Assembly (NCBI RefSeq): GCF_001562275.1
Contig: NZ_CP014304.1
Location: 2,976,001 to 3,040,000 of the forward strand
From: Hymenobacter sp. PAMC 26628
GTDB taxonomy: Bacteria; Bacteroidota; Bacteroidia; Cytophagales; Hymenobacteraceae
DNA: 64,000 nucleotides
Direction: 5' to 3'
In this document: positions 1-8,928 of the stretch, piece after piece
Position numbering within the stretch: the stretch's first letter is position 1
Layout: every line of letters starts with the position of its first letter
Made by a program: the position numbers and the translations under genes
Notes under the pieces: generated by a model
Databases searched by the model: none
Told to the model about the DNA's origin: nothing
Seen by the model: the letters and a program-made list of their open reading frames with translations, nothing else

Positions 1-1
1 C

Positions 2-1057
2 ACGGCCCCGCCCACCGGCCCGGCGGCCGTCAACATCCCCCGGACGCCCGCGGCCGATGTGTACAAGCAAATTGAGCAGGACCTGACCGATGCCATCGGC
101 AACCTGCCGCCTTCGTACAGCGGCGCAGACCTGGGCCGGGCCACCAAATGGGCCGCCACGGGGCTTTTGGCCAAGGTGTACATCACCGAAGGCAAAAAAA
201 CGGAGGCTGCCCAGCGGGCCCGCGAGGTCATCAACAACTCGGGCAAGACCATGTGGGCCAACTACGCCGACAACTTCAAGATTGAGAACGAGAACAATAA
301 CGCCAAGGAGTCGCTGTTTGAAGTGCAGTACGTGAGTGGCCGCAACCAGTACGACCGCAACAACGTGGGCTCGGCGATGAACGAGTATTTTGGGCCCCGG
401 GGCGCCAACCAGACGCCTGGTAGCGGCTACGGCTTCAACATTCCGGACCCCGATTTCGTGGCGGGCTACGAGGCCGGCGACACCCGCAGAGCCGCCAGCG
501 TGTGGTCGCCCGGCGACACTTACCCCGACGGCAGCAAAGCTGGCGCCAAGGCCACCGGCTCACCGTTTGGCTACAACTGCAAGAAGTGGTTCATCGGCAA
601 GGTGAACACCAACATCTGGGATTCGGGCCTGAACGTGCCCGTGCTGCGCCTAGCCGAAATGTATCTGATTTTGGCGGAGGCGGTGGGGCCCACCACCGAG
701 GGCCTGGAGGCCATTAACAAGGTGCGCCGCCGCTCGTTCGGCCTCGACTACAATGCGCCCTCGACGGCCCACGACCTCACGGCTGCTACTCCCAACTTCA
801 CCAATGCGGTGCTGCGGGAGCGCAAGTACGAGCTGGCGTTTGAGTTTGACCGCTGGTTTGACATGAAGCGCGCTGGCACCCTGTACCCGACGCTGACGGA
901 CCACGCCTTTATTCCGCGCATGACGCAGCAAGCGGCCACGCTCAAAGGCGTTACCTCCAACGTGCACGGCGTCCCGACCCAAAACAACCTGGTGCTGCCC
1001 ATCCCGCAGTCGGAAATCGATACCAACCCCGGCTTGGTACAAAACCCTGGCTACTAG
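2..1057 (+). CDS. SusD/RagB-family glycan-binding outer membrane lipoprotein (5' partial)
   Basis: The reading frame is open from the left edge of the window, so the signal peptide and N-terminal half lie outside. The 351 visible codons match the C-terminal part of SusD/RagB proteins: the stretch RERKYELAFEFDRWFDMKR and the ending with LPIPQSEIDTNPGLVQNPGY are typical of the family. SusD proteins sit on the outer surface, cap the SusC TonB-dependent channel and bind oligosaccharides. The partner SusC gene would be expected upstream, outside the window. The following genes (PKD lipoprotein, GH16, GH128, GH5, GH30) suggest a beta-1,3/1,6-glucan substrate; that substrate call is inference from context. 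Confidence 0.93.
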   Translation, partial: TAPPTGPAAVNIPRTPAADVYKQIEQDLTDAIGNLPPSYSGADLGRATKWAATGLLAKVYITEGKKTEAAQRAREVINNSGKTMWANYADNFKIENENNNAKESLFEVQYVSGRNQYDRNNVGSAMNEYFGPRGANQTPGSGYGFNIPDPDFVAGYEAGDTRRAASVWSPGDTYPDGSKAGAKATGSPFGYNCKKWFIGKVNTNIWDSGLNVPVLRLAEMYLILAEAVGPTTEGLEAINKVRRRSFGLDYNAPSTAHDLTAATPNFTNAVLRERKYELAFEFDRWFDMKRAGTLYPTLTDHAFIPRMTQQAATLKGVTSNVHGVPTQNNLVLPIPQSEIDTNPGLVQNPGY

Positions 1058-1090
1058 CCCTTTTTCACCGACTATTCAGCCTGAACTCAT

Positions 1091-2365
1091 ATGAAATATA
1101 CCTGGAACAAAGCGGCCTGGGCCCTACTGGCCGGTCCGCTGCTTTTTACGGCTTGCAAAAAGAACGACAAGGGCGAGCTGAACGGCCCACTGCCGACAGT
1201 CAGCTTCACCTCCGCCATCAACGCCACCCAGTTTCCCGTCACGGTTACCTTCACTGACAACAGCCAGGACAGTTTCACCAACACGTGGGACTTCGGCGAC
1301 AACACCCGCGGCCAGGGCAAGACAGTGACGCATACCTACATTCGGCCCGGCAGCTACCAAGTACAACTGATAGCCGCCGGCCGCGCCGGCTCCGCCACCT
1401 CGCCCCAGCAAACGGTGGTCATCCCGTCGGCCTGCGACAACGCCGGCTTCTCGGCCCTCACCGCTTGTAGCGGCAGTGGCGCCGCCTCGTGGATTATTTC
1501 CAAGCAGCCAGAGGCTATTGTGCGGCTGGCAGCCAACGGCACCACGGTGCTTTCGTCGCTGCCCGTTGCGGGCGGGACGCTGCCCGACTGCCAACTCGAC
1601 GACCAGTTCACGTTTGCCACCAATTTCGCCTATGCCTACGACGCCGGGGGCCAAACGTACAGCAACGGGGCCTGCGGCCCGGCCCGCGAACCCAATTCCA
1701 ACTTTGTGTACAAGCCCGTTGCCGGTAGCCTGGGGCAAATCATCCTCCAGAACCCGAAGGCCAAGTCGTTCATCGGCCTCACCGACTCGGTGGTCAACAA
1801 AACCTACGACCTGGTAGAGGCGACCGCCGCGCGCCTGCGCCTGCGCGGCACCAATCCCGACGGCACCTTCACGGTGGTGACGTACATACCGCAGCTTTCA
1901 GCCGTTGACAAGGTGAAGCAGCTGCTCACCAACGGCTCGTCGAAAACGTGGATGCTGGACAACACGGTGGACAAGCCCATTGCCGTGGGCCCCAGCGACG
2001 CCGATCCCACCAGCTACTACGCCGGGGGCCCGGCGGGCAGCCTACCCGGTTGCCAGGCCGATGACGAGTTTACGTTCTCAAACGCCAACGTGTACACTTA
2101 CGACGCCAAGGCCGAAACCTTCGTGGCTGGTGCCACGGGCGGGTGCCAGGCCCCGCGTTCGGGCACTTCGCCGTTCACGTTCGGGGCCGCCACCGGGGCC
2201 GGCATAGCGCAGTTCACGCTGGGCACGGCGGGCCGGTTCATCGGCGTCACCGATGCGCCCGACCTGACTTACCGCATCCTGTCCATCGATGCGAAGCACA
2301 TGGTGCTGCGGGCAGGCAGTTCCACGGGTTCGCTTGTGTTCACCATGAAACTGGTGGCGAAATAA
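1091..2365 (+). CDS. PKD-domain surface lipoprotein, probable glycan-binding protein of the PUL
   Basis: 424 residues with a lipoprotein signal (lipobox LFTAC, Cys near residue 22) and a PKD domain at about residues 34-110 (WDFGDN ... HTY.RPGSYQVQL). The rest consists of two related modules (about 130-265 and 275-424), each with a conserved W(I/M)xxx start, a GxLPxCQxDDxFTF core and an FIGVTD/FIGLTD motif, so an internal duplication is visible. It starts 33 bp after the SusD stop, the position where surface glycan-binding proteins are usually encoded in Bacteroidota polysaccharide loci. No catalytic motif is seen. Function as a non-catalytic glucan-binding lipoprotein is inferred from position and architecture. 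Confidence 0.8.
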   Translation: MKYTWNKAAWALLAGPLLFTACKKNDKGELNGPLPTVSFTSAINATQFPVTVTFTDNSQDSFTNTWDFGDNTRGQGKTVTHTYIRPGSYQVQLIAAGRAGSATSPQQTVVIPSACDNAGFSALTACSGSGAASWIISKQPEAIVRLAANGTTVLSSLPVAGGTLPDCQLDDQFTFATNFAYAYDAGGQTYSNGACGPAREPNSNFVYKPVAGSLGQIILQNPKAKSFIGLTDSVVNKTYDLVEATAARLRLRGTNPDGTFTVVTYIPQLSAVDKVKQLLTNGSSKTWMLDNTVDKPIAVGPSDADPTSYYAGGPAGSLPGCQADDEFTFSNANVYTYDAKAETFVAGATGGCQAPRSGTSPFTFGAATGAGIAQFTLGTAGRFIGVTDAPDLTYRILSIDAKHMVLRAGSSTGSLVFTMKLVAK

Positions 2366-2420
2366 CGCTTCGCGGTTGCGTTCATTGACCATTAACAATC
2401 CGTTAGCAACCCTGCTTTTT

Positions 2421-3326
2421 ATGAACTTCTTCCTTTCCTGTTTGCACCACCGTTCCCGGCCCAGGGCCAGCTTGTTGCTGGCCCTGGGCCTAACGGCCTG
2501 CACCGAAAACAAGTCGGCCCCCGCGCCGACGCCCCCGCCCGTGGTAGTGGTGCCGCCCGCTGCTACCAACGCCGACGCCAAGGATTACAACCAGTACACG
2601 GAACTGAAGTGGGGCGACGAGTTCGACGGCGGGGCCCTGGACCAGACCAAGTGGGGCTACGACCTAGGCAACAACAACGGCTGGGGCAACCGGGAGCTGG
2701 AATACTACACCAACAGCCCCGACAACGCCTACGTAAGCGGGGGCAACCTTTCCATCCAGGCTAAAAAGGAGGCCCAGGGGGGCTTCAACTACACGTCGGC
2801 CCGGTTGCTGACCAAGGGCAAGCAGGACTTTAAGTTCGGGCGCCTCGACGTGCGGGCCAAGCTGCCCAAGGGCCAGGGCATCTGGCCCGCCATCTGGATG
2901 CTGGGCTCCGACATCGACCAGAACAACTGGCCGAAGTGCGGCGAAATAGACATCATGGAGCTGCGCGGCCAGGACCCCACCAAGATCCTCTCGACCATGC
3001 ACTTCCCCGACAACGCGGGGGCCCACCTCTACAAGGGCATCGATAAAGTGGCGCTGCCCGGCAACGCCAGCTTCGCCGATGACTTCCACGTGTTCAGCGT
3101 GGTGCGCAGCCAGAACCAGATGCGGTTTTTCATCGACGGCCAGCAGTACTATTCGTTCTCGGCCAGCGACGCCACGATTTACCCCTTTAACAACCCGTTT
3201 TTTCTGGTGCTGAACTTGGCCGTGGGCGGCGATTTTCTGGGCAACCCCGACGCCGCTACCATCGGCACCACGCCGTTTCCCCAGCAGATGACGGTGGATT
3301 ACGTTCGGTACTACCAGTATAAATAA
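2421..3326 (+). CDS. GH16 family endo-beta-1,3-glucanase (laminarinase-type) lipoprotein
   Basis: 301 residues from the ATG at 2421 (a TTG 45 bp upstream in frame is less likely). Lipobox LTAC follows a hydrophobic segment, then a proline-rich linker. The catalytic motif GEIDIME gives nucleophile Glu175, Asp177 and acid/base Glu180, as in GH16 laminarinases. Other family landmarks are WGDEFDG near the N-terminus, GIWPAIWMLG, and the C-terminal MTVDYVRYYQY. The protein should be lipid-anchored and cleave internal beta-1,3-glucan bonds. It follows the PKD lipoprotein by 55 bp and is probably co-transcribed. Confidence 0.93.
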   Translation: MNFFLSCLHHRSRPRASLLLALGLTACTENKSAPAPTPPPVVVVPPAATNADAKDYNQYTELKWGDEFDGGALDQTKWGYDLGNNNGWGNRELEYYTNSPDNAYVSGGNLSIQAKKEAQGGFNYTSARLLTKGKQDFKFGRLDVRAKLPKGQGIWPAIWMLGSDIDQNNWPKCGEIDIMELRGQDPTKILSTMHFPDNAGAHLYKGIDKVALPGNASFADDFHVFSVVRSQNQMRFFIDGQQYYSFSASDATIYPFNNPFFLVLNLAVGGDFLGNPDAATIGTTPFPQQMTVDYVRYYQYK

Positions 3327-3453
3327 GCAGGCTTTGGTTGGGGGCCCACCGCCCGGTTATTTGCCCTGCCGGGGCAGCCGGGCGGTGGGCCTTGGTGCGT
3401 CGTGTTCCGGGGCCCTTCCCCCATTTTATTGCAACTGCTTTAGCTCGTTTTCC

Positions 3454-5007
3454 ATGATAACCACCGCAACGTGCTGGCCTTTTCGGGCGCTCCAGTTTGG
3501 CTTACTGAGCCTGTTGCTGGCCGGTGGCGGAGTGGCGCAGGCCCAAACCAAAAGCCCCAAGCGCGGCCTGGCGTACGATTACAAATCTGCCGCCGATTTG
3601 CAGGCGCTGGCCCCCGGCACGAGCTGGTGGTACAACTACACCTCCGTGCCCGATGCCAGCGTGGCGGGGGTGTACGGGGGCCTGGCCGTCGACTACGTGC
3701 CCATTCAGTGGGGTTCCCGCCTGAACAATGGCCCGGTGACGGCCGACCAGCTGGCCGCCAACATTCCGGCCGGCACGCAGTATTTGCTGGGTTTTAACGA
3801 ACCCAATTTTCTTTCCCAGAGCAACTTAACCCCAACGCAGGCCGCGGCCATCTGGCCGGTGCTCCAGGAAGTGGCCCGCCGCAAAAACCTCAAGCTGGTA
3901 TCGCCCGCCCTGAACTACTGCGGCAACTGCGTGCAGGAGAACGGCGTGACTTACTACTCTCCCACACAGTACCTGGACGCCTTTTTTGCGGCCTGCCCGA
4001 ACTGTCAAGTTGATTATATCGCCCTCCATACTTATGTGTGCGAAGAGCAGTACCTGCGCCAGAAAGTAGCGGAAGTCAAGAAATATAACAAGCCCATCTG
4101 GCTCACCGAGTTTGCCTGCGGCGATGCGCCCGCGGCCCAGATTACCTTGGCAACGCAGAAAAAGTACATGCTGGATGCCGTGAACTACCTGGAAAACGAG
4201 CCAGCCATCTTTCGGTATGCGTGGTTTTCGGGGCGCAACAACGAGATTCCCAACATCAACCTGCTCGGGGCCGATGGCCAGCTCACCGCGTTGGGCCAGC
4301 AGTACGTGGGCCTGCCGTTCAACGGGCCGGCCAACGACTTGAACCGCCTCACGCCGGTGGCCACCACCGCCTCGTCGAGCGAAAGCGGGGCCACGGGGGC
4401 CCCCAGCGCGACCGACTGCAACATCAACTCCCGGTGGTCGAGCGCCTTTGCCGACCCGCAGTACTTACAGCTGGATTTTGGCGAGGTGAAGCGGTTTACG
4501 CGGGTGAAAATCGCCCGGGAAGCGGCCTACGCCAAGGATTACCAAGTGCAAACTTCGCTCGACGGCACCGCCTGGGGGCCCCTGCTGACGGTGCTGGACG
4601 GCGACGGCGGGGTGGACGACCTGACGGGCCTCGCCGGCCGCGGCCGCTACCTGCGGGTGTACGGCACCCGGCGGGCCACGGCTTTCGGCTACTCCATTTA
4701 AGAAGTAGATGCGTACGGCACCGCCGATGCGGCGCTGGCCACGGCACCGGCCGCCGGCCTGCCGGGCCCGGCCGCCGGCCTGCGCCTCTACCCCAACCCA
4801 GCGGCCACGGAGCTGCACCTGGCCCTGCCCGCCGGGGCCCTGGCTCGGAGCCTGGCAGTGGTGGACGCCTTGGGAAGAACGGTGCTCGCGGGCCGGGATC
4901 TGGGGCCCCGGGCCACCCTGAACATTGCGGCGCTGCCCGCGGGCCTGTACGTGGTGCGCGTGGCAACGGCCGGCGGGCAGCTCACCCAACACTTCCTAAA
5001 ACCCTGA
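3454..5007 (+). pseudogene. GH128-type beta-glucanase with discoidin-like domain, interrupted by in-frame stop before the T9SS tail
   Basis: Open reading from ATG 3454 to TAA 4699-4701 gives 415 residues: signal peptide ending AQAQ, a glycosyl hydrolase catalytic core with GFNEPN (acid/base Glu116) and IWLTEFAC (nucleophile Glu219), as in GH128, and an F5/8C (discoidin)-like domain. The same frame continues beyond the TAA for 101 codons without another stop: EVDAYGT completes the discoidin strand, and RLYPNPAATELHL ... GLYVVRVATAGGQLTQHFLKP is a classic T9SS type A sorting tail ending at TGA 5005-5007. A single-base change of a Tyr codon (TAC/TAT) to TAA explains this. The truncated product should be active but not retained or secreted by T9SS. 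Confidence 0.88.
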
Positions 5008-5171
5008 TATCCTTTTAGCCACCCGCGCGGTCCGTTCTCGCCGCCGGGCAGCCCACGCCGCAACCACGCCTTGCTTGGCTGCCCGGCGCCAACGCGCGGG
5101 GGCCCTGCAAAACGGGACTACGTAGGAAAACGTGTTGCCCCGTCATTTTACCTATTTAAACCCTTACCACC

Positions 5172-7229
5172 ATGCGCCGCCCTATTACCCATTTTCATTC
5201 GACCTCGCCGCTGGCTGCTTTGCGCGGCGCGCTGCGCCTTTTGGTGCTGTGCCTGGCCCTGGTTGGCTGCCCGACGCTGGCCATTGCCCAGAGCTTTTTG
5301 CACGCCGCGGGGCCCAAAATCGTGAACGCCAGCAACCAGGAGGTGCTGCTGAACGGCGTGAACCTGGGCGGCTGGGCTTTGCAGGAGGGCTACATCATCA
5401 AGCCCGACTGGCCGGGCATCAACGGCAAGCGAACCCAGGGCGCGGTGAAGCAGACGCTATATAACGCCGGGATGACGGACGCCGCCGTGGAGGCGTTCTA
5501 CCAAAGCTACCGCGACAACTTCATCACCAAGCCTGACATTGATTACCTGGCCGCTCGGGGCTTCAACTGCGTGCGCTTGCCGCTGCACTACGACCTGTTT
5601 TTGACGCCGGCCCAGCGGGCGGTGCGCAACAGCGTGCTGCGCGGCACCACCACCTACGATGCTTACGTCAACTCCCTGGCCGACTGGTACAACGGCAACC
5701 AGCTCTTCGCGGACCCGGCCAATATGGAAGCTTTCCGGATGATTGACAACACGCTGGCCTGGTGCGCGGCCAACAACATGTACGTCATCCTCGATTTGCA
5801 CGCCGCACCCGGCTCGCAGGGCACCGATGTGAACATTGCCGATGCCCTCCAGCCCCTGGATTTGTGGAACCGGGCCGTGTACCGCGACATTACCGTGCGG
5901 CTGTGGGAGGCCGTGGCGGCGCGCTACAAAAACGACGCCCGCGTGGCCATGTACGACCTGATCAACGAGCCCAACAACGTGCCCAGCAACCCGCCGATTC
6001 ACGACCTGTTGCAGCGCCTCATCACCGCCGTGCGGGCCCAGGGCGACAACCACTTGCTACTGATTGAGGGAAACGGCTTCGGCAACGACTTCAACTACCT
6101 GGAGCCCTTCACCTTTGCCAACGCGCCCAACCTGGTGTACAACTCGCACCGCTACAGCGGCACGGGCTACTTGATGGATAACAACGTGAATTCGACGGAG
6201 CCGGGGCCCAACAGCTTGCGCTTCATCGGCAACCTCCAGAACTTCCGCGCCAAGTACAGCGTGCCCATCTGGGTAGGCGAAACCGGCGAAAACACCACTA
6301 GCTGGATGCACGATGCAGCAACCAGCCTTAACTCGGTGGGCATTGGCTGGTGCAACTGGACGTACAAGCGCTTCGATGGGGGCCCCAACGCGGCCCTGCT
6401 GCGCATCAACCCGCCCTTCATCGTGGACGGCCCCGGCGGCCTGCCGCAGGTGCTGGAAAACATCAAGTTTGCCAACTGCGTGCCCAACCCCGACGTGGTG
6501 AATGCCATTGCGCCCAGCCAAAACGGCCTGGTAAACTACCCCGGCGGCGGCACCTACAACGGCGGGGCCGCCGTGCCCATAGGCCGCACCGTGTGGCTGC
6601 GCGGGGCCAACGGCAAGTACGTATCCGGCGAAAACGGCACCCGGACCATGACCTGCAACCGGGCGAATTACGGGCTCTGGGAGGTTTTTTTGGTGGTGGC
6701 TAGCGGCTCCAGGGTGGCCCTGCAAAGCCAAGGCCAGTACGTGTCGTCGGAAAACGGCACGGCCCCCATGACCTGCGGCCGGACGTACGCCTCAGCCAAC
6801 GAGCAGTTTGACTGGCTGGGCAACGCGGACGGCACCGTTTCGCTGCGCGGCACCAACAGGCAGTACGTGTCGAGCGGGGACGGCACCCAGCCCATGACCT
6901 GCGCCAGTGCCGCCATTGGGAACACGGAAACCTTCAACTTTGGCTTGGTGCCGGCCGGCACGGTGCTGGCCAGCCGGTCTGCCGGCGAGGCCACCACCAG
7001 CTTCTACCCGAACCCGGTGGCCAGCCGCCTCACCTACCAACTGCCCGCCGGCGGGCGAGCACACCGCCTCACCGTGCTGGACACCGCGGGCCGCCAGGTC
7101 TTCAGCCGCGCCTTTGACAACACGGGGGGCCAAAACACCGTCGACTTGTCGGGGCTGAAGAGCGGATTTTACGTGGTCCATCTATCCGGGCCCGCCTTCG
7201 ACACCAGCTTTAAAATCACCAAACAATAG
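5172..7229 (+). CDS. GH5-type glucanase with fascin-like triple repeat and T9SS tail
   Basis: 685 residues. A signal peptide (cut near LAIAQ) is followed by a GH5 TIM barrel (about 40-430): NGVNLGGW entry motif, acid/base Glu266 in YDLINEPN and nucleophile Glu370 in IWVGETGEN. This arrangement resembles exo-beta-1,3-glucanase-like GH5 enzymes. Residues about 470-600 hold three copies of a motif of the type (W/A/S)L..xxQYVSSENGTxPMTC, i.e. a fascin/beta-trefoil-like module. The C-terminus (SFYPNP ... GLKSGFYVVHLSG ... FKITK) is a T9SS sorting domain, so the enzyme is secreted. It lies between the GH128 and GH30 genes of the locus. Confidence 0.9.
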   Translation: MRRPITHFHSTSPLAALRGALRLLVLCLALVGCPTLAIAQSFLHAAGPKIVNASNQEVLLNGVNLGGWALQEGYIIKPDWPGINGKRTQGAVKQTLYNAGMTDAAVEAFYQSYRDNFITKPDIDYLAARGFNCVRLPLHYDLFLTPAQRAVRNSVLRGTTTYDAYVNSLADWYNGNQLFADPANMEAFRMIDNTLAWCAANNMYVILDLHAAPGSQGTDVNIADALQPLDLWNRAVYRDITVRLWEAVAARYKNDARVAMYDLINEPNNVPSNPPIHDLLQRLITAVRAQGDNHLLLIEGNGFGNDFNYLEPFTFANAPNLVYNSHRYSGTGYLMDNNVNSTEPGPNSLRFIGNLQNFRAKYSVPIWVGETGENTTSWMHDAATSLNSVGIGWCNWTYKRFDGGPNAALLRINPPFIVDGPGGLPQVLENIKFANCVPNPDVVNAIAPSQNGLVNYPGGGTYNGGAAVPIGRTVWLRGANGKYVSGENGTRTMTCNRANYGLWEVFLVVASGSRVALQSQGQYVSSENGTAPMTCGRTYASANEQFDWLGNADGTVSLRGTNRQYVSSGDGTQPMTCASAAIGNTETFNFGLVPAGTVLASRSAGEATTSFYPNPVASRLTYQLPAGGRAHRLTVLDTAGRQVFSRAFDNTGGQNTVDLSGLKSGFYVVHLSGPAFDTSFKITKQ

Positions 7230-7252
7230 CCCTTCTCTCCACCCGCTTGCCC

Positions 7253-8737
7253 ATGCCCACGCTGATATCCCCAAAACTTCTTACCCTGCTGCTAGCGTGC
7301 AGCGCGGGCCTCGCAGCGGCCCAATCGGCGCCGAAAGCCGGGGCCCCGGCCGCGCCGTATTCGGCCGCCGGCCGTAAGGCCCGGGCCTTCACCACCGCCC
7401 AGGGCACCGAGTTGCGCCTGGCGGCCGCCGCGGCGCCGCTGGCCTTCCAGCCCGCCGGGCAGCCGCTCGAAACCCAGGTGTGCGTGTTCGTCGACCCCAA
7501 CCACCGCTTCCAAACGCTGCTCGGCATTGGCGGGGCCCTGACGGACGCCGCGGCCGAAACCTTCTTCAAGCTGCCCAAGGCGCAGCAGCAGGAGTTCATG
7601 CGGGCCTACTACAGCCCCACCGACGGCATTGGCTACACGCTGGCGCGCACCCACATCGGCAGCTGCGACTTTTCGAGCGCCCCCTACACCTACGTGGCCG
7701 ACAACGACGCGGCGCTGAAAACCTTCAGCGTGCAGCACGACGAGCAGTTCCGCATCCCGTTCATCAAGCAGGCCCAGGCCGCGGCGGGCGGCAAGCTCAC
7801 GATGTTCGTGAGCCCCTGGACGCCGCCGGCCTTCATGAAAACCAACCACGACCTACTGCACGGCGGCAAGCTACTGCCCCAGTTCCGCCAGGCCTGGGCC
7901 ACCCACTACGTCAAGTTCATCAAGGAATACGAGCGCCAGGGAATTCCAATTTGGGGCCTGTCGGTGCAGAACGAGGAAATGGCCACCCAGAAGTGGGAAT
8001 CGTGCCTGTACACGGCCGAGGAGGAGCGCGACTTCATTAAGAATTTTTTGGGGCCCACGCTGGCCCAGGGCGGCCTGGGCGATAAGAAGCTCATTGCCTG
8101 GGACCACAACCGCGACCTGCTGTTCCAGCGCGCCAGCACTGTGCTCGACGACCCCGCCGCCGCCCGGTACGTGTGGGGCATCGGCTACCACTGGTACGAA
8201 ACCTGGACCACCAGCGCCATGCTCTTCGACAACGAGCGCCGCGTAAAGGAGGCATTCCCCAACACCAACCTGCTGTTCACCGAGGGCTGCGTGGAGAACT
8301 TCCGGTTCGACCACGTGAACGACTGGGCCCTGGGCGAGCGCTACGGCACCTCGATGATCGGCGACTTCAACGCCGGCACCGTGGGCTGGACGGACTGGAA
8401 CGTGCTGCTCGACGAAACCGGGGGCCCCAACCACGTGGGCAACTTCTGCTTCGCCCCCATCATCGCCGACACTCGCACCGGCCAGCTCCTCTACACCAAC
8501 GCCTATTACTACATCGGCCACTTCTCGAAGTTCGTGCGGCCCGGCGCCCAGCGCGTCACCAGCGCCTCGAACCGCGACTGGCTGCAAACCACGGCCTTCC
8601 GCAACCCCGACGGCAAGCTGGCCGTGGTGGTCATGAACAGCAGCGACAAGAAGCAGGACTTCCAGCTCTGGCTCAACGGCCAGGCCGCCCCCACTACCAG
8701 CCTGCCCCACTCCATCATGACGTTCGTGGTGGACTGA
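7253..8737 (+). CDS. GH30 family glycoside hydrolase (beta-1,6-glucanase/glucosylceramidase-like)
   Basis: 494 residues from the ATG at 7253. A signal peptide precedes the GH30 signature FQTLLGIGGALTDAAAETF. The acid/base lies in LSVQNEE (Glu241) and the nucleophile in LFTEGCVENF (Glu344). The segments SPWTPPAFMKTN and the C-terminal beta-sandwich (AVVVMNSSDKKQDFQLWLNG) fit the family. In a locus with GH16, GH128 and GH5 enzymes a beta-1,6-glucanase role (side chains of laminarin or fungal glucan) is likely but inferred. It starts 23 bp after the GH5 stop. No T9SS tail is present, which suggests a periplasmic location. Confidence 0.9.
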   Translation: MPTLISPKLLTLLLACSAGLAAAQSAPKAGAPAAPYSAAGRKARAFTTAQGTELRLAAAAAPLAFQPAGQPLETQVCVFVDPNHRFQTLLGIGGALTDAAAETFFKLPKAQQQEFMRAYYSPTDGIGYTLARTHIGSCDFSSAPYTYVADNDAALKTFSVQHDEQFRIPFIKQAQAAAGGKLTMFVSPWTPPAFMKTNHDLLHGGKLLPQFRQAWATHYVKFIKEYERQGIPIWGLSVQNEEMATQKWESCLYTAEEERDFIKNFLGPTLAQGGLGDKKLIAWDHNRDLLFQRASTVLDDPAAARYVWGIGYHWYETWTTSAMLFDNERRVKEAFPNTNLLFTEGCVENFRFDHVNDWALGERYGTSMIGDFNAGTVGWTDWNVLLDETGGPNHVGNFCFAPIIADTRTGQLLYTNAYYYIGHFSKFVRPGAQRVTSASNRDWLQTTAFRNPDGKLAVVVMNSSDKKQDFQLWLNGQAAPTTSLPHSIMTFVVD

Positions 8738-8784
8738 GGGCCCCCTACCAAGTTGTTTGAGTCAGCTAAAAAGTATTCCCAAAG

Positions 8785-8895
8785 GTCATGCTCATCTGGC
8801 GTCCGCGCAGTCAAAGCATCTCTCCCGCAGCAGTAATCAATAATTTAGTCAGCGGAAAAGATGCTTCGACTGCGCGGACGCCAGATGAGCATGAC
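8785..8895. repeat. Palindromic repeat, hairpin family 1 (copy a)
   Basis: A near-perfect inverted repeat of about 37 bp arms: gtcatgctcatctggcgtcc at 8785 is mirrored by the arm ending at 8895. The flank agctaaaaa(g/a)tat just outside is shared with the copy at 30923. Related elements are at 23505, 29374, 30923 and 60910. It lies between the GH30 and GH2-like genes. Confidence 0.85.
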
Positions 8896-8928
8896 GTTCT
8901 TTTTATTGCAAAACTTCACCACTCACTT

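Noticed and set aside
8788..8928. Longer N-terminus for the GH2-like enzyme
   Set aside because: The extension is encoded by the palindromic repeat; ATG 8929 gives a normal signal-like start.
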